From Tridacna crocea (Eukaryota; Mollusca; Bivalvia; Cardiida; Cardiidae): a DNA stretch of 64,000 nucleotides. The notes under the pieces were generated by a model. The model saw only the letters and a program-made list of their open reading frames with translations. It had not been told where the DNA came from and searched no databases. Below, piece by piece: positions 24,647 through 36,873 of this stretch. The DNA lies in assembly GCA_943736015.1 (NCBI GenBank), contig OX031060.1:516001-580000 (forward strand), read 5' to 3'. Both the position numbers and the translations under genes were made by a program. The first letter of the stretch is position 1, and each line of letters begins with the position of its first letter.

Positions 24647-25912
24647 ATTTCTGTTTTATCCAAGAAACTAATCGCAAAGCCAGGATGGTATTTACAAAGA
24701 TTCCTATTCAATTCACTTCTCTTTGTTATCAAAAGGAAAACAATTATTTGCCGAATATATAAGGCGACCCATAGGAGAAGTTAATCTGAAGTTTGATTAC
24801 TCTGATCACAGGATCACAAAAAGGATATTTTTTATGATATTGCGCGGAGCAAATATATAAGAGAAATGGCTTTCTAAACAAAACACGTGAATTGATAACA
24901 AAGTTAATCTTATGATTTTGAAGCAAAAATACCACCAGAGAAATCTATTGCCAAGGTGAAGATTGACAGATACCATGGCATTTTTTTGTCAATAAATGAG
25001 TTCATGAGAATTTCATGAATGAGTGTTACTGTAGTAAATTTGTAATAGTAGCTATCATACTAACTTGTCAAGTTTAGAGAAAAAATAATATGTATAGCTG
25101 GCTGGAAAATTGCAAGGTTCAACAAGGAAAACATGGTTCAATTGACTTGGAGCTACGTAAAAGTAGGAATGCCGTAGTGCTGCATTCGAGGACCGGAGTT
25201 GTGTCACCTCCAAAGTAGTCGACGAACCAGAAGGCAGTGTTGCCAAAAGCGAGCCACACAATGGACTTTATGGGTTCCAAAGAAAGCTTAGATTCTAGAC
25301 TTTTGTTCTATAATGTATTGTAATTTGAAATGTTGTTTGTACCCTATAGTTTTATGGTTAAAGCAGTATGTACCTTTAACATAAGGAGCTTGACGACCAT
25401 AAAGGTTTTGTTTAATGAGAAAGCATATTAATCTGGGGGAAAAGGATTAATGATATCTCATGTTTTTATTGTTAAGGCAGTATTTTTACTTTAACATAGG
25501 AAGCTTTAACAATTAGTCATAAAAGATTGGGTATATTTTCGATGAGGCTCTGAATCGTTCTTGTTGAAGATAATTGATTTAACCTCATGGTTTTGTTTAA
25601 GCAGTATTGTCCTTGGAAACAAGGAGCTTTAACAAGTTGCCCTAGCAGCCTGTGACGAGTTAGACTAGAAACTAGTAATTTAATCTGGATGTGAATGATT
25701 AATCACACTTTGTTCAAGAGTAGAGGTTTCTGATGATGTTTTTGTTTTTGAAGTAATTAATATTAAGTATTGTGAGGTGTTACTTGTATCGTCTTTTCTC
25801 ATATTGTATTGTATTAGAAATCATTTTGACCATTGGATGAAAACATCATAATGTTACTGTTTTTGTGTGATATTATGTCTAGGTAGACAAAATATCTTGA
25901 GAAAGGGAGATG
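24647..25912 (+). other. 3' internal region of the LTR element
   Basis: About 1.27 kb between the LINE and the 3' LTR. A short 'LRKSRNAVVLHSRTG'-like phrase can be read near 25148-25195 and might be the tail of a decayed pol, but frames are broken and I do not assign it. The stretch ends with the purine tract just before 25913. Confidence 0.5.
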
Positions 25913-26396
25913 TGTAACATTATGAGCTAAAACTCAGATATTAAGAACTCTTGACTGACCGAGGAGGCGTGGTTTTAGAGAATCTAATTTTCTCAGATTT
26001 TGGCTGTTGATGCCTTATTTGCCTGGTTGGCATATGAATATTGATATTGATAGTGGGAGTGTTTTGACTTCCTATATATGTGGTGTAGGATGCTTGATCT
26101 GGGGGGAGAGATGTGAGGACAGAGAGTGAATTAAGATCTCTGTAGAGAGAAGGTTAAGATCAGGACAGAATGTGTTACCATCTGAATGAAGTGATAAAAT
26201 CTGGGTTGAGAGAACAATTGGTTTTAATTACTTGGAAGAGTTTTACTGAGTAACTGATTCATGTTTGAATATCATGTTGGAGTAGTTTATTTGTGTCGTA
26301 ATTAATAAACACGTAGAATAGCAGATTCGTGTTTCTGTTATATTTCACGTACTAAAATCCACTATACGATCGAGACATAAGACGCATTATGTTACA
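25913..26396 (+). repeat. 3' LTR (484 bp)
   Basis: Direct repeat of 19328-19811 with the same ends and length and about six substitutions. It is followed by TAGG, the right half of the target-site duplication. Confidence 0.88.
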
Positions 26397-27690
26397 TAGG
26401 ACCCACTATTTCTGAATCTGTTTTGCATACGAACCATTGTTTCTGAACTAAGTTTTTTTCAAGTCCTGATTTATGCATCAATGATGGTATGGCCCACAGC
26501 CAACTGAAAAATCAAAACATTATTTTCTACAAGTACATTTCCTTGTATCACAGTTTGTTTTTAACGGACCGTGTAAAATTTTGTTCCTACAGTGAAATGA
26601 ATAAAAATATCTAGCTGGACGAGATGATTCCTAAGTTTCGTTGCTAGCTGATTTGGATATGATGTTTTCAGTTTGGATACAGTCTCTGCGGAATTCATTA
26701 AGAACTGTCTAACAATGACAAACTAGTGCATAACACACTATCTTATCTAATGTTAAACTTGCATGCTGAGTACTGTCGCTGTCTTCACTGGAAGATCTAC
26801 TATAGGTGTTGTCAGCATAATTTTTGTCATACAAATAGCACAGTATTGCGAGTAGATCTGCAATAAGAATGAAATAACATGAAAATGTAATTCCTATCAT
26901 GCATGTTGTAATCATGATCAAAACATTTGCTTTGTCTCGTGGACAACACTGCGAGATTGATAATTTCTAGAGTGTAGTCTCCTTTCCCTAGAAAGGGCTG
27001 AGCAAAATTTTGGAGGCATTGTTGGGTATTATCACTGGTCAACACACAGTCATTTTTGTCGAAGCTTCCTTGGCACTATGTGATACTAAGTGCCGCATCG
27101 CTTGATAACGTCCCCAGTTTAACAATTCAGTGTTGTGCTAATCAAACAAGTTTCTTGTGAAAACAAATTTTGATAAATGAAAGGAGTGACCATGCTCGAT
27201 TTAATCATGTGACTTTTTGATTTTCGATGCGACTCTTTGTATCATTTTTCATTTGAAAAGCTTACAGCAATCTAGAGAAACTTTGTGAGTTACAGAATGG
27301 AATAACAATGAAATACGTTAAATGTATTGTTATTTTTCGGCTGATTTTCAAATTACATCTTGTATTGCTTTTTTAACTTGACTGGTTGTATAAAGGAGAG
27401 CAAAAAAGGCATTGTCAGATCATTTCTTTTTTTTTTCCAAAAAGTAAAAGACAAAAGATTACAAAAAGAAAAAAAATAATATTGAATTTTGATAGCTCAT
27501 TTTTTTCAAAGATATCTGCTTTTTCATTAGCGACATTTCATTGATTTAATTTTGATAAAAGTACAGTCATATGTTGGTTTAAAATTTCGGATTTTTAAAG
27601 TATCTTAGCCCCAATTTTCGGTTGAAAAAACTGAATACATCCATTCATTGATTTCCCTTATGGTTATGGATTTGCTCGTTTCCCTTTTAA

Positions 27691-27911
27691 CCCTTTCCCA
27701 AATAATCCCTGTTTTTTACGGGTCAGGAATAGAAGCCTTTTGAAAACATTGTGGGAAATGGAGACAATGCTGGTTACCAGCATTTTCTCCTTTTCCCACA
27801 AAGCTTTGTACCCTATAATATAGAAAAATCATCTTTTTAGCAATTGTTAGTTTGTCATCTGCAAAATGCTTTCAATTTGGTCTGGTCCAAAATTTGTCGT
27901 TTGGGAAAGGG
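27691..27911. mobile_element. piggyBac-type MITE, 221 bp, copy 1
   Basis: Bounded by perfect 12-bp terminal inverted repeats CCCTTTCCCAAA (27691-27702) and TTTGGGAAAGGG (27900-27911). TTAA precedes it (27687-27690) and a degenerate ATAA follows. A central hairpin at 27751-27799 (gtgggaaatgg...ccttttcccac) contains 'atgctggttaccagcat'. It has the same 221-bp length and central hairpin as the element at 63250-63470. No coding capacity. Confidence 0.7.
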
Positions 27912-29875
27912 ATAAATTACATCAGCGATATTTCTCGAAATAAGTGGGGAAATCACTATATTTGTCGTAAATACCTTTCAATTCAAATCTGTTTATTATC
28001 AAATGTTGCGTACACGTAGTGCTCATCTTATTTTGTGTCTTTGGTTCAATGAAATTTCTGAAAGATAAATATTATAATTTTGTTACGAAAAAGAAATTAC
28101 CTTGTTCTTCAAGTATAACTAGTCTAATCAATACTCAGCCTTAACATAAGACTAGCTGTGGTTCATGGGTTAAGTGTTCGACTTGTAATGTAGAGGGCAT
28201 TGAATGGAATCCTGCTATCGTTGCTGGACACGTTGAAGTGTCTTTTTGATAAGCAGCTTAGTACTCGTGATAAAACTGGACTAAATGATAAAGTTTGCTG
28301 TGATATGTGTGAAACATAGATGAAATCAGTAAGGCCAGCGAAATCAACAAACAGTGAATGCTTTCACTTCTGTTGTAAAGTGATATCATAGACTGTCCCT
28401 CAACATTGATATGAGTGTAATCAACTACGTTGGTTTCAAATTAATTTATTAGTTTATTCATTCGATCTATCTTCAGTCTAAAAATATTCAACCATCTGTA
28501 AGAGACAAATCAAATAGAAATAAATTGAAAAAAATATGGTTAAACGTAATAGTAAACAAAAAACCCTGAAATAACTATTGCAATAAAAATAATACTATAA
28601 TTAAAGAAACTCTATCGTGTAATTGATACCAGTGTAATTCAGGTACTTCCATGATTCCCTACCTTTTCGCAACCACCGCTTGCTGTGACATCATCAAGTT
28701 TTATTAATATCTTTAGCATTCAGCATACCTTGGATGATGGGAGCCATCGAATTCCTCGGCTTTATCTGGTAGATTGTCAGTCTCCTCTTAGAAAAGAAAA
28801 CTTGAGTTTCAATTTGCTATCGAAATCTTTCTAGCTATATTTAATTGATTTACAGTTGGCAAACAGTTCGTACTTTCGTTTGAAATGTGGTTTTTGTGGA
28901 CGTTGTCGTCACAGAGTTATTCGATTCCGACTGAAAATTTCACCGACAGATAGACAGATGTGATTAACTTCATTGAGGCAGTTTATGTCGTTGCTAAATG
29001 ACTATTAGTGGTGTGCCATATATCAGATCACGTGATTTGCACTTCAAATGAAAACGTCCGTTATACGGACAAAGGTAGACGTAGGCACTGAATCGGCCGA
29101 GTTCTGACGAGTGCATCTTTAGATTTTCTTTTACATGTAACATGCACGCTACAGGTAGCGCGGAAAGTCATTCAGTTACTTTTCATACGATACTTCGGTA
29201 ATCTATAAAAGTAATATGCAATTATACGTAAGATAGTATTTCTATTAACTAACACTGATGATCACGACCCTGGAGTAGTGGATGCACAAACTGAAATTAA
29301 CTTTCGAAATTGAATACTTATCTGTAATGAAAGACACCGGTAACTAAATAAAGAATAAAGTAAATTCAAATTACCGTCGAAGATTCTTTGATACAGGGGC
29401 AGTTTAAATTTCTTTGTCGAAGACCGTTTTGATGGTAACCATCCTCTGTGTTTACATTTGACTTGCAGTATGGCGCGTCATAAATTTGACGCAGGTTCGA
29501 CAGTACTGAATACGGCGGATATTCGTGCCATCATCGAACTCGTATTTTATCCCCGAAATACGAAATCTAAATTTCAAATATCTCTTTTCGGGCAATAAAT
29601 TTTCAGAGCAACTTTTTTCTTGCCATGAATTTTTTCTTGGGATTGTCATGTTCATTTTCTTTCGTGGAATGTTAAAATATAAAGGTTTGCAGAAAGTTAC
29701 AACTCCTCTGTTACGTGGACTGAACTAATACTGTTTAGTGATTACTAATAGAGTTTAGTGATTAAAAGAATCCTGCATTCGTTTGCTTTTGAGGTAAGAT
29801 TATATCTAACTCGTCTCTTTTATAGACTCGTTCAATAGCATTTTATCTCAAATGCCATCTTATGTCAGATGAAAT

Positions 29876-29943
29876 GTATTTATTTATTTTTTTTTTATTT
29901 ATTTTTTATTTATTTATTTATTTTTTTTATTTATTTTTTTTTC
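29876..29943. repeat. T/A-rich simple repeat
   Basis: A run of TTTATT-like units, low complexity, in intron A3-B'. Confidence 0.85.
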
Positions 29944-30208
29944 TTTTTGGATCTGGTTCCCAAGCAACAGTCGGTAATCATGTTTTAATATTTTAATAAC
30001 TGCATCTCCTAGATGAGCAAAAAAAAAAAACATGAAAATTGGAATCAAGATACCAGTGCTACAGATCGGACACAAATCTCATTAATATTTTGAAAAAGAA
30101 AAATATTATTTCGTGATCGAAACTTTTTTATATTTTTTTCTAATTTCAGTATTTCACTTAATGGCAGCAACAGCTGCACCTGTCCATGCTTACCTGCGAT
30201 ATTTTTTG

Positions 30209-30282
30209 CGGTTCGACCGGGATTCAAACCCAGGGCCTCAGGAATACCGTTCCTGCACTCTAACCAACTTAGCTACCGAACC
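30209..30282 (-). tRNA. tRNA-Thr-like sequence (possible SINE head or pseudogene)
   Basis: The minus strand folds as a full cloverleaf: acceptor GGTTCGG/TCGAACC, TA at positions 8-9, D-arm with AGTTGGTTA loop, anticodon stem CAGGA/TCCTG with loop ACGGTAT (GGT in the anticodon position), T-stem CTGGG/CCCGG with loop TTTGAAT. Two conserved positions are off: C instead of T before the anticodon, and T instead of C in the T-loop. A second, more degenerate tRNA-like stretch lies about 120 bases away, so a tRNA-derived repeat is at least as likely as a functional gene. Confidence 0.45.
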
Positions 30283-30401
30283 ACACGTCGATACGGCCGC
30301 ACGATATATCAACAAATGCATGTACCGACCACATCATAACTTTACATCTATGGGATAGACCAGTATACTACATAAATACTCGAAAAGATCTTAGTCGAGC
30401 A

Positions 30402-30465
30402 AGGGATTCGAACCGGCGACTTCTGGTCTAAAGTCTTGTACCCGATTGACTGTGCTATCGGGCCC
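30402..30465 (-). repeat. tRNA-like SINE remnant
   Basis: The minus strand reads GATAGCACAGTCAATCGG (A-box-like), TACAAGACTTTAGACC, then GGTTCGAATCCC (a good B box). The acceptor ends do not pair well, so a SINE head or tRNA pseudogene is more likely than a tRNA gene. It resembles the remnant at 1963-2037. Confidence 0.5.
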
Positions 30466-30568
30466 CTCTTTTTTGGTAGTCTAGAAACCAACTTAGATTA
30501 CGATATACTCGTAGCGTAGTGCTTCTTTAGGTATATTCCTTCGCTTACTTTCGTTTCCACCCCCTTCT

Positions 30569-30612
30569 CGCTCTCTCTCTATCTCTCTCACTCGCTCTCT
30601 CTCTCTCTCTCT
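30569..30612. repeat. CT microsatellite
   Basis: Interrupted (CT)n run of about 44 bases. Confidence 0.9.
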
Positions 30613-31620
30613 GCCATGAATTAATTAAAGTTGATTAACAGATTGTTTAGAAATTGAAGAACAAACGCAGTGTAATTTTGAAAGTCTAGTCAAATGTATA
30701 TTGGCCATGCTCTGCGATAAACGGGTTTAATGTATCTGTAAAGAAAGTATCTACCAGACCTAGGTCAGGTCTATGCAATCCATGTAGGCTAGCATGTATA
30801 AAAAAGTTTTTACTTTTAGTAAATTTTCTGCATGTCAAAGGACCACTCAACTTAGGATTCGCTTGGGTTTTTGTGAGACTGACATATGTTTTTTTGTTTT
30901 TTTTTAATGAATCCATAATTGTGCGGTGACTTACTTGTATTATTACATAATGCAGATGCATTCAATCCCCTGTTAGGCCGAGCACAGATTATATAACCTG
31001 TATACGATTATATGGCGTGGAGGCGAAACAAATGTCGATGGTTCTAGCACTTTGGTTGAGGATGTTTCACTTAGATTAAAATTTCAAAACGTTATGCTCA
31101 GCAAAAATACAAGATACAAAAATCCTCTGACAAAAAATCTTGTTTCGATGATGTAGATACCTTTGGGTTGTAGAAATGTGACGAATAAAAACAATCGATC
31201 CAGGTTAGGCTACAGGCAGAGTAAACTTGGTCATTACCTGTTGCAGATGCATAAGATTACCATTTTTTCAAAGCATGGTTTATTTATTAAACATCGATTG
31301 TAAAATAAGTTCTTACCCCTTACATTGATCCCTCTAGACGATCGCTTTTTATGAAAACCTTAATCAGTAATCCTGACGTAATCTTGTCATGTTTCGATGC
31401 TTTCGGGTGAATTTCATGATATTTTGGTAAAGTTTGGTCGCAATATGAAATTCCATCTGAAACTAGACGGGTTTGGTCGGTTTTATGCTTAAATTTGTAG
31501 TTATGTCATCACCACTATTTCCAACAACTACAAGACACTTTGAGAAATTTCTTAAAGAAATAGAGATGGTTAAACTGAAAATAACAAATGCCGCTCTGAT
31601 TAATTCTCGTCTTTCTACAG

Positions 31621-31722
31621 GCCTGACAGCTGATAATACAATACGATGCTTGGACAATGCTACATGTACTGCAGTCTCTGAAACTCTACACTGTGATAGC
31701 GAAAGAACATTATGCATGAAAG
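31621..31722 (+). CDS. Exon B': diverged four-cysteine module
   Basis: A 102-nt phase 1-1 exon between 'tttctacag' and 'gtaagctt', the same length as B1-B3. Cysteines lie at RC, TC, HC and LC, in the same spacing as B1 (…DC…, final LCMKG). Sequence identity to B1 is low, so this is an old copy. It joins A3 (G|GC = Gly) and C' (G|AT = Asp) in frame. Confidence 0.82.
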
Positions 31723-32880
31723 GTAAGCTTTCTATGGAGTCATGATCCCTGGATCGGGAGGTTAATATAGAACAGAACAGACATTGATTTTTTGACGTTT
31801 ACAAGTTGTACATTATCACAACACATGTACATATATGAATTTAGTGACGTGAACAAATATAAACCTGAAAATACCAAAGAGAAACATGAAAAGAAAAAAG
31901 AGAGAGAAAAAAGGGAGTGTGAGAGATAGAAAACACAAACCCACAGCCGCATCTACCCCCACCCATCCATCCACACACCCACACCCAAACACCAAGACAC
32001 CCACACGTCCCCCACACACACACACATACATCATAGCGAAGGTGCGTTGGCAATCGCAAACGCACATGAGAGTAGAGTTTCAGATCTGCTTCGAAATCGG
32101 ATAATTTGACAGGAATAACATAAATCGAAAAAGGACCAACAAGAATAATGGTCAAGTATTAGTTTACAGGATAATGTTTAAAAATACTATTTCTAAGAGT
32201 CAATGCTTCCTTAATGAATTTACAAAGACTAATGAGTTCGAATTTATTTCTTGAGCATAAAAACTATGGCATTTGAACACAGGCGGATGTAAGTAATAGT
32301 TAGATTTGATATACTTTTTTTTCTCAATGCAATAAAATTTTTACAAACACAAATAAAATGAAATTCATCTTCTATATCATTTTCTCCACAACACTTGCAA
32401 TAGAAACTTTATCCATAATAACTGCTTGAACACATAATATATCCACAAAAAACGATGCTTATTCAAACAGTAATTACGTAATTCCTTTTTTTTTAAAGTA
32501 ATGATCTTTGTCAGCCTGTGAAATTCGTTCAGGGTGGCATTGTTACAGTTTTATTTTGCGTTAAATCGTAAATTTACTGCATGTCAAAGAACCATGCTAA
32601 CGATTTTGCCAAATATTAGACAAAATGGACCCACATTATGCGACGCATTGCTTAGTTATGGTGCATTTCGAAGATCGATTAAAACCCCCTTTTACAGACC
32701 ACTACTCATTTGTGACCCATCACGCAAAAAGAGGCCTTCTGGGAACTACAAAAAGTGTCAATCCTGGTTTGACTGTGTAAATTGCGCAGGCTGACCAGGG
32801 TTGACACTTTTCGTTTTAATGACATTTTCTGTATGAAAAGTGGTTAATGTTCATAGTTATACAAAGAGAAAACGTACCCA

Positions 32881-32998
32881 GTGCTGTAGAATATTAAAAA
32901 TATCTAACGAGGTTGGGAGAATTGATAATTGTCGAGCCTGAGCGAGACAATTATCAATTCTCACAACCGAGTTAGATATTTTTGATATTCTACAACAC
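32881..32998. repeat. 118-bp near-perfect palindrome
   Basis: Arms of about 53 bases run inward from 'gtgctgtagaatatt' and 'aatatctaac', with a short 'gagcctgagc' centre, to the complementary 'gttagatattttt' and 'tctacaacac'. Probably a foldback MITE. Transcribed RNA could form a strong hairpin in the pre-mRNA. Confidence 0.75.
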
Positions 32999-34279
32999 TA
33001 GGTTCGTATTCTATTTATCTTTTTGTTAAATCTATTGAATGCACATAAAGGTTTTGAACAGCTGATTCTGAATGGGAAGAAAAATAAATTTCATCCCGTC
33101 GAAAATATATAAGAACTCGTGCTAAATCTAAATTATCAAATGACCGGTTACAACTTCGTACCATTTAAAAAAGTAAGCAAGGAGTATTAACTCTAACAAA
33201 ACATTAAGATAGTAGAGATAGATATCAAATAGAGTTCTCGTGTACAAACTTCTCAAAAATAAGCTCTATACACATGAAGTTAAATAATTGATAAGTGTCC
33301 TTAGATGACTAGCTCTAAATGGCAGTCCCCCATTTCCCCATGTCCAGACAGACTGATTCTCTTTTCAACAAAACTACAAACTTATACTTTTGTGGGTTTG
33401 GACACATTGCCGATCGATGCACAACTTATATCCTTGCAACGAAGATGCTTCCTTGATCACACACATCAAACCTTGCCGTCTACTTAACTTAGTAGTAGTG
33501 GAGGGGGGATACAGCATAAACGAAAACGATCCACGGGAATGCGAAGCTAGCCCAAAGTGTACAATTTCTGTCTCTTAAAAATTCAAAGATAAAGATAAAG
33601 TACTTGCATTCAAGAATTACATGAAAACTTATATTTCAGTTGTTGTTGCTTCTTATTTAGACTTTATCTCGTTCTCTCTGAGACGCTCTCTGCAACTTTC
33701 TTCGAAATGACGACTGTAATGAAATTCAAACGTGACTATTTCTTCCCTTTACGTCGGAAATGTTCAATTTGTTGATCAGTATCTAGAATATGTGCAATAA
33801 GGTGCTGGTTAAGAAGACGAGTGTAATAATTCATTATTGTACGCATTTATAATAATATGCCATGTTCGCCATTCAAAGAAAACAAAAACAAAGTAAATCT
33901 GATGTTCCTGGAAAAGTAGCCAATCTAACGGTCTTTATAAAAATTATGTATAGTTTGTATGCGTCCATTCCTGTAAAGGGCCTTTTCGGGAATTGGGTCA
34001 GTTTGAATTGTGGTAAACGCCGTCTCTTAATCGGTCTAACGACCGATTAAAAATTGAGTCATGCTTTGTTTTAAAAAAGTCCGTGCAGGCTGACCTCGGC
34101 TAGAACTGTTAGCTATCAAATATCTTTCTGCATACCTATGGACCTGTCTACTTTATGATTTCATCGAATATTAAACTTAATTTATCTTATGGTTCCATTT
34201 TTGCATGATGGCTGATACTTAGAACCATATAGCGTAAGGGTGCATTAAGCCCCCCATTTGCAACATCGTGGCTCAAATA

Positions 34280-34281
<2 letters not shown>

Positions 34282-34332
<51 letters not shown>
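34282..34332. repeat. GT microsatellite beside a splice acceptor
   Basis: About 51 bases of (GT)n, ending 46 bases upstream of exon C'. Between it and the exon lies the pyrimidine-rich tract 'cctctctctgcaatttatcatttcag'-like acceptor region. GU repeats near acceptors can affect exon inclusion in other animals; any effect here is inference. Confidence 0.9.
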
Positions 34333-34336
<4 letters not shown>

Positions 34337-34378
34337 AAGTTCAGTGTTTAAGCCTCTCTCTGCAATTTATCATTTCAG

Positions 34379-34477
34379 ATCACGTTGGCCCTTGTTTGAC
34401 TGATGATGACTGTCGGTATAGTTTGTTGAAATGCCTTGATGATCCATCAGACGTTTTTGATAAGATTTGTATCCCAG
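34379..34477 (+). CDS. Exon C': diverged four-cysteine module
   Basis: A 99-nt phase 1-1 exon between 'catttcag' and 'gtaatgtg'. Four cysteines (PC, DC, KC, IC) are spaced as in C1 but with a longer last loop (DDPSDVFDK). It ends IPG, like the YPG of C1. It joins B' as Asp and D' as G|TC (Val). Confidence 0.82.
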
Positions 34478-36873
34478 GTAATGTGCCCATGCATGACTGT
34501 TTCCATGACGCTTTATCTATCCATTTGCTTATCAAACTTGAAGAAGCGTATACCATTGTCTCAATGTCGATAGCATTCATGTGCCTATGACACAGATATA
34601 CAAATATCTGTTGAGTTCCGTTAGGATTAAGTATTAGCACTAGTAAAGCCCTTAGGATTCCGTGTATCATGCCCTTAGCTTTCAGGTTTGACTTGTCCAG
34701 AAAAATGGTTAATTCATAATAGTTTTGACATAAGGGTCCGTATGCTCTCAAGCATTCTTGATTTAATCTTTCAAGTCTCCTTCTATATTTAGAAAGTGAT
34801 ACAAAGTATGACCAGTTAAATCATTTTGTGTTACTCTCAAATTCCTTACATACGCGCTTATAGGACTAGGAATGTTCTTAAGTGTAGTTGGTGAATATAG
34901 AGCATGGTGTAAAAAGACAATTCCATAGCATCTTAGTTTTCAACTTGAGTTCGTGCTTGAGCCTCGCTAAAGTAGCAGACTGGTCAATATTCTCTAGACT
35001 CGAGTATAGTCTCTTATGTCGAGTCTGCTTGCTCGCTCAAGTTACGTCCTGTAGACTCAAATATATATATAATATATACTTCAATAAAAAGAAGTCCGAA
35101 GTCTGAGAATCGTTATGGAAAATATGGAACGGCAAAACGTGTTTTCGGGACAACGTAAATCCGCTATAACTTCTTGGAAAGGATGCTATTTTAATGAACT
35201 TGAAGGAAGGTATTCATATATTTTCCAATCAAACAAACCTCTCCTTTAGCTACGTAGTCTTATAAGGTACTTTTAGATTTCATGCCAGTTTTTCACATAA
35301 ACTGGTGGAAATACCAGGAGATAAATAGGATGCATGTGGGTGCATATTCCAATAAACACAATTGAAAAATATATCAATACAAAAAATGACTCGCAGCAAG
35401 GAAATGAAGTAGGTTAACAACATTTTGATTTGATAGGTTGGAGCATAAAAAGGATTTCAGACTTTTCTTAACATATCTTGCCGAAATTGAAAGCAAAATG
35501 TACAGGATTAAATTAATATGGTTCAGATGATTGGCTTGGTCTGTGAAAAACCAGGAAGAATTGTTGGTACTCAGTGGTACATTGTATAGCTGAGTACCAT
35601 TTTCCTAGCTGAAGGGTAGATATAAAACCAGTTATGCACGAGAGATGTGCGGTAGTTGTTTATAGATTGGGCGTAGTTGAGCTTCACTTCTAGAGAGACC
35701 TTTGTGGCATCAACACGTACTTCAAATTCAAATTCGATATTTCTTATAGATAAAGTTACCTATATATTTCAGTTGAAATCGGAATATCGAGATTCTAAAA
35801 TTAAAACGAATGAGGCCCAACATTCCATAGCATCTGACAGTGACAAATGAGCTCAGGTTTCCATAGGTTTTTCCTTCACAAAGATAGGCTTTATCTCTGA
35901 CTTGCCCTGGGCAAGTCAGGCCAAATTCAGTTATTACCTGTTCTTTTTCATAGATCAGATTGTAGATTATATTTCTCGTGTACGTATCATAGTCCACCTT
36001 ACACATATTTATATCTATGTACATATAACTGTTGATGCGTCTCGCAATAAGCACTACATTACTAATATTGTTTTCTTAGTTTGTGGACCCATCGGATAGA
36101 ACAATGTGGGAAACGGATGATATGCTCGTTATTGGCATTGTCTTCTTTCCACGTGTTTTTATTTATTTTTTTATTCCCCTCTTCCTCTGGAGCTATTAAA
36201 ATTCGAAGTTACATGTATGTAGCATATGTTGTCTTAAAACTTGAAATCATTCTTCAAAACTAAAGATTAATCTTACTCATGACTCAGTACCGCTTTAAAA
36301 AGAATTTTCGAATCATCCTGCCTCAAAAAATATTTTGGCAAGAAGATAAATTGGTCGTGAGGTTCAACTTTTCCTTTTTGTCAGAGAATTTTATTCTGTG
36401 CTTATGTATGTTAATTTCATTATGTAATTTATAGCGACAATATTTCCAATGTCGTCTGATACATAAAGTAATTGATGGCCCTTCACCAAACAATGCCGGA
36501 TTGTGGTTAAAATTGCATGTGCATGTTTTCTGTTATTTTACTGGTAAATCACAATAGAAGCCGAATTCAATTTGTCGTCTGCAGTTGCTTTCAATTTGGA
36601 TGATACTTTTTTTTTCTCTTTCGTTTGATAGAGGGTTAATTAGACTTTGTGTAATAAGTAATATCTTTAAAACGATAGACAGCGTAAATTTGCTAGCAAT
36701 TGGGCAGGGACCCTTGAGATAAACAGGTCTGTTCTTTTTACCAATCATAAATTACTAGACATTCATTTCTTATCAATACCAAAAAAAGTATGTCAAAAGC
36801 CAGTACATCCAGCTACGCCGAGTAATAAATCTTGTCAGTCAATTTATCGACACTTTGTGTTTTCGTTATCTAG
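34478..36873 (+). other. Intron C'-D'
   Basis: 2.4 kb with no recognised exon. A degenerate short hairpin like the piggyBac-MITE core lies near 36105-36155. Small ORFs on both strands show no coding character. Confidence 0.55.

Larger units (their letters stand above)
19328..26396 (+). mobile_element. LTR retrotransposon, internally degraded, BEL/Pao-like by leader motif
   Basis: Two 484-bp direct repeats beginning TGTAACATTATG and ending CATTATGTTACA enclose about 6.1 kb. TAGG at 19324-19327 and 26397-26400 forms a 4-bp target-site duplication. A primer-site-like TGGTGCCGTGACCAGGAT lies at 19829-19846 and a purine tract gagaaagggaga at 25899-25910, both as expected for a plus-strand element. 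The two LTRs differ by about six substitutions by eye. No intact pol is present: only a short Gag-like remnant survives, and a LINE occupies the middle. The BEL/Pao assignment rests only on the leader motif and is tentative. Confidence 0.85.
26397..31620 (+). other. Intron A3-B', second part
   Basis: No exon supported. Contents: a piggyBac-type MITE (27691-27911); a tRNA-like SINE stretch near 28148-28215 ('tggttcatgggttaag'); unit-homologous sequence resuming about 29555-29740 (compare 4660-4820); a T/A-rich simple repeat (29876-29943); two tRNA-like stretches on the minus strand (30209-30282 and 30402-30465); and a CT microsatellite (30569-30612). Short ORFs here look non-coding. Confidence 0.6.
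31723..34378 (+). other. Intron B'-C'
   Basis: 2.66 kb. It holds a CA/C-rich low-complexity stretch (about 31940-32030), an imperfect palindrome with 'gcgcaggctgaccagg' near 32750-32812, a 118-bp hairpin (32881-32998) and a GT microsatellite (34282-34332) that ends 46 bases before exon C'. No exon supported. Confidence 0.6.

Noticed and set aside
19217..26400. Hidden B3-like exons for unit 3 within or beside the LTR element
   Set aside because: No INCAS or DCTQIF-type phrase with splice sites was found; the next B-type exon in frame is at 31621.
31841..32155. ORFs rich in Thr/Pro/His or Cys/Val/Gly on either strand
   Set aside because: Low-complexity CA-rich DNA read in several frames; no splice or domain support.
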